In this document: positions 57,582 through 64,000 of the stretch, piece after piece
Numbering within the stretch: the stretch's first letter is position 1
Layout: each line of letters starts with the position of its first letter
Source of the DNA: Streptomyces paradoxus
GTDB taxonomy: Bacteria; Actinomycetota; Actinomycetes; Streptomycetales; Streptomycetaceae
Assembly (NCBI RefSeq): GCF_014202475.1
Contig: NZ_JACHGV010000003.1
Span: forward strand, 224,239 to 288,238
Length of the DNA: 64,000 nucleotides
Direction: 5' to 3'
The notes under the pieces: model-generated
Seen by the model: the letters and a program-made list of their open reading frames with translations, nothing else
Database searches by the model: none
What the model was told of the DNA's origin: nothing
Position numbers and translations under genes: made by a program

Positions 57582-58405
57582 TGGGCCAGAAGGTAAACCC
57601 GCACGGGTTCCGGCTCGGTGTCACGACCGACTTCAAGTCGCGTTGGTACGCCGACAAGCTGTACAAGGACTACGTCAAGGAAGACGTCGCCATCCGTCGG
57701 ATGATGACGTCCGGCATGGAGCGCGCCGGCATCTCCAAGGTCGAGATCGAGCGCACCCGTGACCGCGTGCGTGTGGACATCCACACCGCTCGTCCGGGCA
57801 TCGTCATCGGCCGCCGTGGCGCCGAGGCCGACCGCATCCGCGGTGACCTCGAGAAGCTCACGGGCAAGCAGGTCCAGCTGAACATCCTCGAGGTCAAGAA
57901 CCCCGAGACCGACGCTCAGCTGGTTGCCCAGGCCGTCGCCGAGCAGCTCTCCTCCCGCGTCTCCTTCCGCCGCGCCATGCGTAAGAGCATGCAGTCGGCG
58001 ATGAAGGCCGGCGCCAAGGGCATCAAGATCCAGTGCGGTGGCCGCCTCGGTGGCGCCGAGATGTCCCGCTCGGAGTTCTACCGCGAGGGCCGCGTGCCCC
58101 TGCACACGCTCCGCGCGAACGTGGACTACGGCTTCTTCGAGGCCAAGACGACCTTCGGCCGTATCGGCGTGAAGGTCTGGATCTACAAGGGCGACGTCAA
58201 GAACATCGCCGAGGTCCGCGCCGAGAACGCCGCTGCCCGTGCGGGTAACCGCCCGGCCCGCGGTGGTGCCGACCGCCCGGCCCGTGGTGGCCGCGGTGGC
58301 GAGCGGCGCGGGCGCAAGCCGCAGCAGGCTGCCGGCGCCGAGGCCCCCAAGGCCGAGGCTCCCGCGTCCGCCGCTCCGGCTGAGAGCACCGGAACGGAGG
58401 CCTGA
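57581..58405 (+). CDS. rpsC: Ribosomal protein uS3
   Basis: 274 aa. KH domain ([20 protein letters not shown]) and S3 C-terminal domain; then a 45-residue Arg/Gly/Pro/Ala-rich tail ([14 protein letters not shown] and onward) usual in actinobacteria. mRNA entry-tunnel helicase component. Confidence 0.98.
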   Translation: MGQKVNPHGFRLGVTTDFKSRWYADKLYKDYVKEDVAIRRMMTSGMERAGISKVEIERTRDRVRVDIHTARPGIVIGRRGAEADRIRGDLEKLTGKQVQLNILEVKNPETDAQLVAQAVAEQLSSRVSFRRAMRKSMQSAMKAGAKGIKIQCGGRLGGAEMSRSEFYREGRVPLHTLRANVDYGFFEAKTTFGRIGVKVWIYKGDVKNIAEVRAENAAARAGNRPARGGADRPARGGRGGERRGRKPQQAAGAEAPKAEAPASAAPAESTGTEA

Positions 58406-58410
58406 CCGTC

Positions 58411-58830
58411 ATGCTGATCCCCCGTAGGGTCAAGCACCGCAAGCAGCACCACCCCAAGCGCAACGGCATGTCCAAGGGTGGCACGCAGGTCGCGTTCGGC
58501 GAGTACGGCATCCAGGCGCTGACCCCGGCGTACGTGACGAACCGTCAGATCGAGGCCGCTCGTATCGCCATGACCCGCCACATCAAGCGTGGCGGCAAGG
58601 TCTGGATCAACATCTACCCGGACCGCCCCCTCACCAAGAAGCCCGCTGAGACCCGCATGGGTTCCGGTAAGGGTTCTCCTGAGTGGTGGATCGCCAACGT
58701 CAAGCCCGGACGCGTGATGTTCGAGCTGTCGTACCCCAACGAGAAGATCGCGCGCGAGGCCCTGACCCGTGCGGCTCACAAGCTGCCGATGAAGTGCAAG
58801 ATCGTCAAGCGCGAGGCAGGTGAAGCGTGA
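58411..58830 (+). CDS. rplP: Ribosomal protein uL16
   Basis: 139 aa, [20 protein letters not shown]. Binds near the A site; the loop containing Arg needed by avilamycin-type drugs ([20 protein letters not shown]) is present. Stop overlaps rpmC start (TGATG). Confidence 0.98.
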   Translation: MLIPRRVKHRKQHHPKRNGMSKGGTQVAFGEYGIQALTPAYVTNRQIEAARIAMTRHIKRGGKVWINIYPDRPLTKKPAETRMGSGKGSPEWWIANVKPGRVMFELSYPNEKIAREALTRAAHKLPMKCKIVKREAGEA

Positions 58831-59054
58831 TGTCGGCCGGTACCAAGGCGTCCGAGCTGCGCGAGCTGGGCAACGAGGAGCTCCTCAACAAGCTCCGCGA
58901 GGCCAAGGAAGAGCTGTTCAACCTCCGCTTCCAGGCGGCGACGGGCCAGCTCGAGAACCACGGCCGGCTCAAGGCCGTCCGTAAGGACATCGCGCGGATC
59001 TACACCCTGATGCGTGAGCGCGAGCTGGGCATCGAGACGGTGGAGAGCGCCTGA
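58830..59054 (+). CDS. rpmC: Ribosomal protein uL29
   Basis: 74 aa from ATG 58830 ([20 protein letters not shown]). Two-helix hairpin; trigger-factor and SRP docking site. Overlaps both neighbours by one base. Confidence 0.97.
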   Translation: MSAGTKASELRELGNEELLNKLREAKEELFNLRFQAATGQLENHGRLKAVRKDIARIYTLMRERELGIETVESA

Positions 59055-59341
59055 TGAGCGAGAGCAACGTGACTGAAGAGACCAAGACGGACCGCGGTTT
59101 CCGCAAGACCCGTGAGGGTCTGGTCGTCAGCGACAAGATGGACAAGACCGTCGTCGTCGCCGTCGAGGACCGCGTCAAGCACGCGCTGTACGGCAAGGTC
59201 ATCCGCCGTACGAGCAAGCTCAAGGCCCACGACGAGCAGAACGCCGCGGGTGTCGGCGACCGCGTCCTCCTCATGGAGACCCGGCCGCTGTCCGCGACCA
59301 AGCGCTGGCGCGTCGTCGAGATCCTCGAGAAGGCCAAGTAA
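59054..59341 (+). CDS. rpsQ: Ribosomal protein uS17
   Basis: 95 aa, [20 protein letters not shown]; core [20 protein letters not shown]. Last gene before a double hairpin, thus the end of the S10 operon. Confidence 0.97.
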   Translation: MSESNVTEETKTDRGFRKTREGLVVSDKMDKTVVVAVEDRVKHALYGKVIRRTSKLKAHDEQNAAGVGDRVLLMETRPLSATKRWRVVEILEKAK

Positions 59342-59345
59342 TCCC

Positions 59346-59416
59346 TCCTAGGGGGACCCCCTAGGAATCGTTCCGCCAGGCTCGGGGCGGGTGTGCAAGT
59401 GTCGCAGCCCGCCCCG
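59346..59416 (+). terminator. Double hairpin between S10 and spc operons
   Basis: First, TCCTAGGGGG and CCCCCTAGGA (59346-59366) with a 1-nt spacer. Second, CGGGGCGGG and CCCGCCCCG (59383-59391 with 59408-59416), 16-nt loop. They follow rpsQ and precede rplN. Confidence 0.75.
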
Positions 59417-59444
59417 GGAACCGGCAGACAATCAGGAGATAGAC

Positions 59445-59813
59445 GTGATCCAGCAGGAGTCGCGACTGCGTGTCGCCGACAACACTGGTGCGAAGGAGAT
59501 CCTTTGCATCCGTGTGCTCGGTGGCTCCGGTCGCCGCTACGCGGGTATCGGTGACGTCATCGTCGCCACCGTCAAGGACGCGATCCCCGGCGGCAACGTG
59601 AAGAAGGGTGACGTCATCAAGGCGGTCATCGTTCGCACCGTCAAGGAGCGCCGCCGTCCGGACGGCTCGTACATCCGCTTCGACGAGAACGCCGCCGTCA
59701 TTCTGAAGAACGACGGCGACCCTCGTGGCACCCGTATCTTCGGCCCGGTCGGCCGAGAGCTGCGCGAGAAGAAGTTCATGAAGATCATCTCCCTCGCGCC
59801 GGAGGTGCTGTGA
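59445..59813 (+). CDS. rplN: Ribosomal protein uL14
   Basis: 122 aa from GTG 59445 ([20 protein letters not shown]). Opens the spc operon; AGGAG site. [20 protein letters not shown] conserved. Confidence 0.98.
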   Translation: MIQQESRLRVADNTGAKEILCIRVLGGSGRRYAGIGDVIVATVKDAIPGGNVKKGDVIKAVIVRTVKERRRPDGSYIRFDENAAVILKNDGDPRGTRIFGPVGRELREKKFMKIISLAPEVL

Positions 59814-59815
59814 GC

Positions 59816-60139
59816 ATGAAGATCAAGAAGGGCGACCTGGTCCAGGTCATCACCGGTAAGGACAAGGGCAAGCAGGGCAAGGTCATCGCGGCCTTCCCCC
59901 GCGAGGACCGCGTCCTGGTCGAGGGTGTCAACCGGGTCAAGAAGCACACCAAGGCCGGTCCGACGGCTCGCGGTTCGCAGGCCGGCGGCATCGTCACCAC
60001 CGAGGCGCCGATCCACGTCTCCAACGTCCAGCTGGTCGTGGAGAAGGACGGCAACAAGGTCGTGACCCGCGTCGGTTACCGCTTCGACGACGAAGGCAAC
60101 AAGATCCGCGTTGCCAAGCGGACGGGTGAGGACATCTGA
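59816..60139 (+). CDS. rplX: Ribosomal protein uL24
   Basis: 107 aa from ATG 59816 ([20 protein letters not shown]). KOW motif at the N-terminus. GTG 59810 would add two residues; 107 aa is the usual length. Stop overlaps rplE start. Confidence 0.97.
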   Translation: MKIKKGDLVQVITGKDKGKQGKVIAAFPREDRVLVEGVNRVKKHTKAGPTARGSQAGGIVTTEAPIHVSNVQLVVEKDGNKVVTRVGYRFDDEGNKIRVAKRTGEDI

Positions 60140-60696
60140 TGACGACCACCACCAGCCCGCGTCTGAAGCAGAAGTACCGTGAGGAGATCACGGGCAAGCT
60201 GCGTGACGAGTTCAAGTACGAGAACGTCATGCAGATCCCCGGTCTCGTCAAGATCGTGGTCAACATGGGTGTGGGCGACGCCGCCCGCGACTCCAAGCTG
60301 ATCGAGGGCGCCATCCGCGACCTCACCACGATCACCGGTCAGAAGCCGGCCGTCACCAAGGCCCGCAAGTCCATCGCGCAGTTCAAGCTGCGTGAGGGCC
60401 AGCCGATCGGTGCCCACGTCACGCTCCGTGGCGACCGCATGTGGGAGTTCCTGGACCGCACCCTGTCGCTCGCGCTGCCGCGCATCCGCGACTTCCGCGG
60501 CCTGTCCCCCAAGCAGTTCGACGGCCGTGGCAACTACACCTTCGGTCTCACGGAGCAGGTCATGTTCCACGAGATCGACCAGGACAAGATCGACCGCACC
60601 CGGGGTATGGACATCACCGTGGTGACCACGGCGACCAACGACGCTGAGGGCCGCGCGCTCCTTCGTCACCTCGGCTTCCCCTTCAAGGAGGCGTGA
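60139..60696 (+). CDS. rplE: Ribosomal protein uL5
   Basis: 185 aa. 5S rRNA-binding: [20 protein letters not shown] and [20 protein letters not shown]. Confidence 0.98.
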   Translation: MTTTTSPRLKQKYREEITGKLRDEFKYENVMQIPGLVKIVVNMGVGDAARDSKLIEGAIRDLTTITGQKPAVTKARKSIAQFKLREGQPIGAHVTLRGDRMWEFLDRTLSLALPRIRDFRGLSPKQFDGRGNYTFGLTEQVMFHEIDQDKIDRTRGMDITVVTTATNDAEGRALLRHLGFPFKEA

Positions 60697-60701
60697 GCGA
60701 G

Positions 60702-60887
60702 ATGGCGAAGAAGGCTCTGATCGCTAAGGCTGCTCGCAAGCCCAAGTTCGGTGTGCGTGGCTACACCCGCTGCCAGCGCTGCGGCCGCCCGCACTCCGTG
60801 TACCGCAAGTTCGGCCTGTGCCGCGTGTGCCTTCGTGAGATGGCTCACCGTGGCGAGCTGCCGGGCGTGACCAAGAGCTCCTGGTAA
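60702..60887 (+). CDS. rpsZ: Ribosomal protein uS14, zinc-binding short form
   Basis: 61 aa from ATG 60702 ([20 protein letters not shown]). CQRC and CRVC are four zinc cysteines: the C+ type S14, used under zinc-replete conditions. The alternative zinc-free S14 would be elsewhere. Confidence 0.97.
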   Translation: MAKKALIAKAARKPKFGVRGYTRCQRCGRPHSVYRKFGLCRVCLREMAHRGELPGVTKSSW

Positions 60888-61127
60888 TTCCCTTAACAGG
60901 GGATTCAGGGCTCTCGGTAAGCACGTAGGGGTGGCAGGGCGCCCGGCCCACATGGCTTAGGCTTGTGGGGTTGGGCGTCTGCCGCCGCCCTTACGCACGC
61001 GGACATCTGTCCGCTCATTGAATGCTTACTACGCCGTAGGTCCACCGCGCCGCACCCGTCCCGTCTCGGATCGGGGAGAGGGATGGCGCACCAGGAAACC
61101 CCGGCGAGAGAGGCCGAAGGCCAATTC
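60888..61127 (+). promoter_or_regulatory. rpsN-rpsH intergenic leader
   Basis: 240 bp, unusually long for the spc operon. It holds a 7-bp dyad GCGGACA-TC-TGTCCGC (60999-61014), a possible S8 binding or promoter region. No gene supported. Confidence 0.5.
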
Positions 61128-61526
61128 ATGACCATGACTGATCCGATCGCAGACATGCTGACGCGTCTGCGGAACGCGAACTCGGCGTACCACGACTCTG
61201 TGACGATGCCGGCGTCCAAGATCAAGTCGCACATCGCGGAGATCCTCCAGCAGGAGGGCTTCATCACGGGCTGGAAGGTCGAGGACGCCGAGGTCGGCAA
61301 GAACCTCGTCCTGGAGCTGAAGTTCGGCCCCAACCGTGAGCGCTCCATCGCGGGCATCAAGCGGATCTCCAAGCCCGGTCTCCGGGTGTACGCGAAGTCC
61401 ACCAACCTGCCGAAGGTTCTGGGCGGCCTGGGCGTGGCCATCATCTCCACGTCGCACGGGCTCCTGACCGACAAGCAGGCGCAGAAGAAGGGCGTGGGTG
61501 GGGAAGTCCTCGCCTACGTCTGGTAA
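61128..61526 (+). CDS. rpsH: Ribosomal protein uS8
   Basis: 132 aa from ATG 61128 ([20 protein letters not shown]). [20 protein letters not shown] conserved. Represses the spc operon in many bacteria. Confidence 0.98.
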   Translation: MTMTDPIADMLTRLRNANSAYHDSVTMPASKIKSHIAEILQQEGFITGWKVEDAEVGKNLVLELKFGPNRERSIAGIKRISKPGLRVYAKSTNLPKVLGGLGVAIISTSHGLLTDKQAQKKGVGGEVLAYVW

Positions 61527-61550
61527 TTCGGGAACGGAGGAGAGACAGCA

Positions 61551-62090
61551 ATGTCGCGTATCGGCAAGCTCCCCATCCCGGTTCCCGCCGGCGTGGACGT
61601 CACCATCGACGGCCGTACGGTCGCGGTCAAGGGCCCCAAGGGCGAACTGACCCACACCGTCATCGCGCCGATCGACATCGCGAAGGCCGAGGACGGCACC
61701 CTTCAGGTGCTGCGGCCGAACGACGAGCGGCAGAGCAAGGCCCTGCACGGCCTGTCCCGCACGCTGGTGGCGAACATGATCACCGGTGTGACCCAGGGAT
61801 ACGTCAAGAAGCTCGAAATCAGCGGTGTCGGTTACCGTGTCGTGGCCAAGGGCTCCAACCTGGAGTTCTCCCTGGGCTACAGCCACCCGATCCTGGTCGA
61901 GGCCCCCGCGGGCATCACCTTCAAGGTGGAGTCCCCGACCCGTTTCTCGGTCGAGGGCATCGACAAGCAGAAGGTCGGCGAGGTTGCGGCCAACATCCGC
62001 AAGCTGCGCAAGCCCGACCCGTACAAGGCCAAGGGCGTCAAGTACGAGGGCGAAGTCATCCGCCGCAAGGTCGGAAAGGCGGGTAAGTAA
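61551..62090 (+). CDS. rplF: Ribosomal protein uL6
   Basis: 179 aa, [20 protein letters not shown]. Duplicated fold, C-terminal [25 protein letters not shown] site. Confidence 0.98.
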   Translation: MSRIGKLPIPVPAGVDVTIDGRTVAVKGPKGELTHTVIAPIDIAKAEDGTLQVLRPNDERQSKALHGLSRTLVANMITGVTQGYVKKLEISGVGYRVVAKGSNLEFSLGYSHPILVEAPAGITFKVESPTRFSVEGIDKQKVGEVAANIRKLRKPDPYKAKGVKYEGEVIRRKVGKAGK

Positions 62091-62093
62091 GCC

Positions 62094-62477
62094 ATGGCAT
62101 ACGGACAGAAGATCCTTAAGGGCGACGCCTACAAGCGCGCCGCGATCAAGCGCCGCCACATCCGGATCCGTAAGCACATCAACGGTACGGCGGAGCGTCC
62201 GCGTCTGGTCGTTACCCGCTCGAACCGCCACATCGTGGCCCAGGTGATCGACGACATCAAGGGTCACACCCTGGCGTCGGCGTCCACCCTGGACACCTCG
62301 ATCCGCGGTGGCGAGGGCGACAAGTCCGCGCAGGCCAAGCAGGTCGGCGCCCTGGTCGCCGAGCGCGCCAAGGCCGCCGGTGTCGAGGCCGTCGTGTTCG
62401 ACCGTGGTGGTAACCAGTACGCGGGGCGCATCGCCGCCCTGGCGGACGCCGCCCGCGAGGCCGGACTCAAGTTCTGA
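62094..62477 (+). CDS. rplR: Ribosomal protein uL18
   Basis: 127 aa, [20 protein letters not shown]. 5S rRNA binding; [20 protein letters not shown] conserved. 3 bp after rplF. Confidence 0.98.
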   Translation: MAYGQKILKGDAYKRAAIKRRHIRIRKHINGTAERPRLVVTRSNRHIVAQVIDDIKGHTLASASTLDTSIRGGEGDKSAQAKQVGALVAERAKAAGVEAVVFDRGGNQYAGRIAALADAAREAGLKF

Positions 62478-62518
62478 GTCGGTTCCGTAGCTAGCGGAAA
62501 CAGAGAGAGGTAATTCCA

Positions 62519-63127
62519 ATGGCTGGACCCCAGCGCCGCGGTGGCGGTGCCGGTGGCGGCGAGCGGCGGGACCGGAAGGGCCGTGACGGCGGCGCTGCTG
62601 CCGCCGAGAAGACCGCGTACGTTGAGCGCGTAGTCGCGATCAACCGCGTCGCCAAGGTTGTGAAGGGTGGTCGTCGCTTCAGCTTCACCGCGCTGGTCGT
62701 GGTGGGCGATGGTGACGGCACCGTGGGTGTCGGATACGGCAAGGCCAAGGAGGTGCCGGCCGCCATCGCCAAGGGCGTTGAGGAGGCCAAGAAGCACTTC
62801 TTCAAGGTCCCCCGCATCCAGGGCACCATCCCGCACCCGATCACGGGTGAGAAGGCTGCCGGCGTCGTGCTCCTGAAGCCCGCGTCGCCCGGTACCGGTG
62901 TTATCGCCGGTGGTCCGGTGCGTGCCGTGCTCGAGTGCGCCGGTATCCACGACGTGCTGTCGAAGTCGCTCGGTTCGTCGAACGCGATCAACATCGTGCA
63001 CGCGACCGTGGAGGCCCTGAAGGGTCTGCAGCGTCCCGAGGAGATCGCGGCCCGCCGTGGTCTGCCCCTCGAGGACGTCGCTCCCGCGGCTCTGCTGCGT
63101 GCGCGTGCCGGGGCTGGTGCTGCGTAA
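62519..63127 (+). CDS. rpsE: Ribosomal protein uS5
   Basis: 202 aa from ATG 62519. Gly/Arg-rich N-terminal extension ([20 protein letters not shown]) usual in actinobacteria, then [20 protein letters not shown]. Spectinomycin loop looks normal ([10 protein letters not shown]). Confidence 0.98.
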   Translation: MAGPQRRGGGAGGGERRDRKGRDGGAAAAEKTAYVERVVAINRVAKVVKGGRRFSFTALVVVGDGDGTVGVGYGKAKEVPAAIAKGVEEAKKHFFKVPRIQGTIPHPITGEKAAGVVLLKPASPGTGVIAGGPVRAVLECAGIHDVLSKSLGSSNAINIVHATVEALKGLQRPEEIAARRGLPLEDVAPAALLRARAGAGAA

Positions 63128-63309
63128 TGGCTCAGCTCAAGATCACGCAGACGAAGTCGTACATCGGCAGCAAGCAGAACCACCGTGACACCCTGCGTTC
63201 CCTTGGTCTCAAGGGCATCAACACGCAGGTCGTCAAGGAGGACCGCCCCGAGTTCCGCGGCATGGTGCACACCGTCCGCCACCTCGTGACGGTCGAGGAG
63301 GTCGACTGA
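63127..63309 (+). CDS. rpmD: Ribosomal protein uL30
   Basis: 60 aa, [20 protein letters not shown]. Stop of rpsE overlaps its ATG (TAATG). Confidence 0.98.
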   Translation: MAQLKITQTKSYIGSKQNHRDTLRSLGLKGINTQVVKEDRPEFRGMVHTVRHLVTVEEVD

Positions 63310-63311
63310 TC

Positions 63312-63767
63312 ATGGCGGAGCAGAACCCGCTCAAGATCCACAACCTCCGTCCCGCCCCGGGCGCCAAGACCGCCAAGACCCGTGTCGGTCGTGGTGAGGC
63401 GTCGAAGGGTAAGACGGCCGGTCGTGGTACCAAGGGCACGAAGGCCCGTTACCAGGTTCCGGAGCGCTTCGAGGGTGGCCAGATGCCCCTCCACATGCGT
63501 CTCCCGAAGCTGAAGGGCTTCAAGAACCCGTTCAAGACCGAGTTCCAGGTCGTGAACCTCGACAAGCTGGCCGCGCTCTACCCCGAGGGTGGCCAGGTCA
63601 CCGTCGAGGGTCTGGTGGCCAAGGGGGCCGTTCGCAAGAACAGCCTCGTCAAGGTCCTCGGCCAGGGCGAGATCTCCGTGGCGCTGCAGGTGACGGTCGA
63701 TGCCGTCTCCGGCTCCGCCAAGGAGAAGATCACCGCCGCCGGCGGTTCCGTCACCGAGCTCGTCTGA
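63312..63767 (+). CDS. rplO: Ribosomal protein uL15
   Basis: 151 aa, [40 protein letters not shown] loop and [20 protein letters not shown] conserved. Followed by a perfect 15-bp hairpin, so secY has an extra promoter. Confidence 0.98.
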   Translation: MAEQNPLKIHNLRPAPGAKTAKTRVGRGEASKGKTAGRGTKGTKARYQVPERFEGGQMPLHMRLPKLKGFKNPFKTEFQVVNLDKLAALYPEGGQVTVEGLVAKGAVRKNSLVKVLGQGEISVALQVTVDAVSGSAKEKITAAGGSVTELV

Positions 63768-63802
63768 ACACCACAGGCGTCTCGATGACCTGAGCGATCC
63801 CG

Positions 63803-63836
63803 ACCGGGGATACCCCACAAATGGGGTATCCCCGGT
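63803..63836 (+). terminator. Hairpin between rplO and secY
   Basis: ACCGGGGATACCCCA pairs perfectly with TGGGGTATCCCCGGT around CAAA. A strong terminator or attenuator before secY. Confidence 0.88.
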
Positions 63837-63992
63837 TGGTCGTTCCTAGGGCGGCAGTCTCGCCGGTAAGGTGGCCTGCACTGCCCACTTTTCACTGGGT
63901 GCTTCACTTCGGGCACTCTCAGCGGCAGTTGACCGTTACCTATTCGTCGAACCTCAAGACCGTCACCCTTGACGCAGTTGCGCGGGGGTCGC

Positions 63993-63998
63993 AGGAGG
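63993..63998 (+). promoter_or_regulatory. Ribosome binding site of the next gene (expected secY)
   Basis: AGGAGG, six bases from the hairpin-downstream edge of the window. In Streptomyces secY follows rplO, so its start should lie a few bases past the window end. Confidence 0.65.
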
Positions 63999-64000
63999 CA

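Overview
The window is a high-GC actinobacterial chromosome segment, almost certainly Streptomyces. The order tRNA-Thr, tRNA-Met, rpmG, two MaoC-type dehydratase genes, murB, adenosine deaminase, aspC, tRNA-Trp, secE, nusG, rplK, rplA, two lipoprotein genes, rplJ, rplL, rpoB, rpoC, rpsL, rpsG, fusA, tuf, then the S10/spc ribosomal protein operons, is the conserved Streptomyces arrangement. RpoB starts with TTG and NusG carries an acidic N-terminal extension, both as in known Streptomyces.

1-11542: the right-hand part of an integrated element of the actinomycete integrative and conjugative type (AICE). A leftward operon of small transfer-associated genes (two-TM Spd-like protein, RRQRL zinc protein, DUF2637 membrane protein, a 96-aa protein, DUF6284) faces a GntR/UTRA regulator. 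Two identical-architecture operator-like repeats lie between them. The DUF2637 gene is broken by a 4-bp duplication. Cargo follows: a gamma-glutamylcyclotransferase-fold protein, a degenerate cupin, two unrecognised proteins, a 177-aa protein, and a divergent 967-aa TIR/NB-ARC/TPR protein that looks like an NLR-type defence protein. The element ends at a 3' fragment of tRNA-Tyr(GUA), which I read as its attachment site. Integrase, replication and tra genes, and the intact tRNA, should lie left of the window.

11543-17800: ordinary chromosome with accessory flavour: a secreted protein, an MFS transporter fused to carboxypeptidase-regulatory-like repeats, a small zinc protein, an NAD(P)-binding protein and an amidohydrolase-like protein that has lost metal ligands. 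17840-26152: tRNAs, rpmG, a MaoC pair, a TetR/MFS efflux module with matching operators, murB, adenosine deaminase, aspC and tRNA-Trp.

26261-45512: protein export and transcription/translation core (secE, nusG, L11/L1, L10/L7-L12, rpoBC, S12/S7/EF-G/EF-Tu) with clear terminators and an attenuator-like hairpin before rplJ. 45513-53966: an accessory island between tuf and rpsJ, built around a 1490-aa RHS polymorphic toxin with a T7SS-like N-terminus, an ADP-ribosyltransferase-like C-terminal tip and an adjacent immunity candidate. 53967-64000: the S10 and spc operons from rpsJ to rplO, ending at the ribosome binding site of the next gene, expected to be secY.
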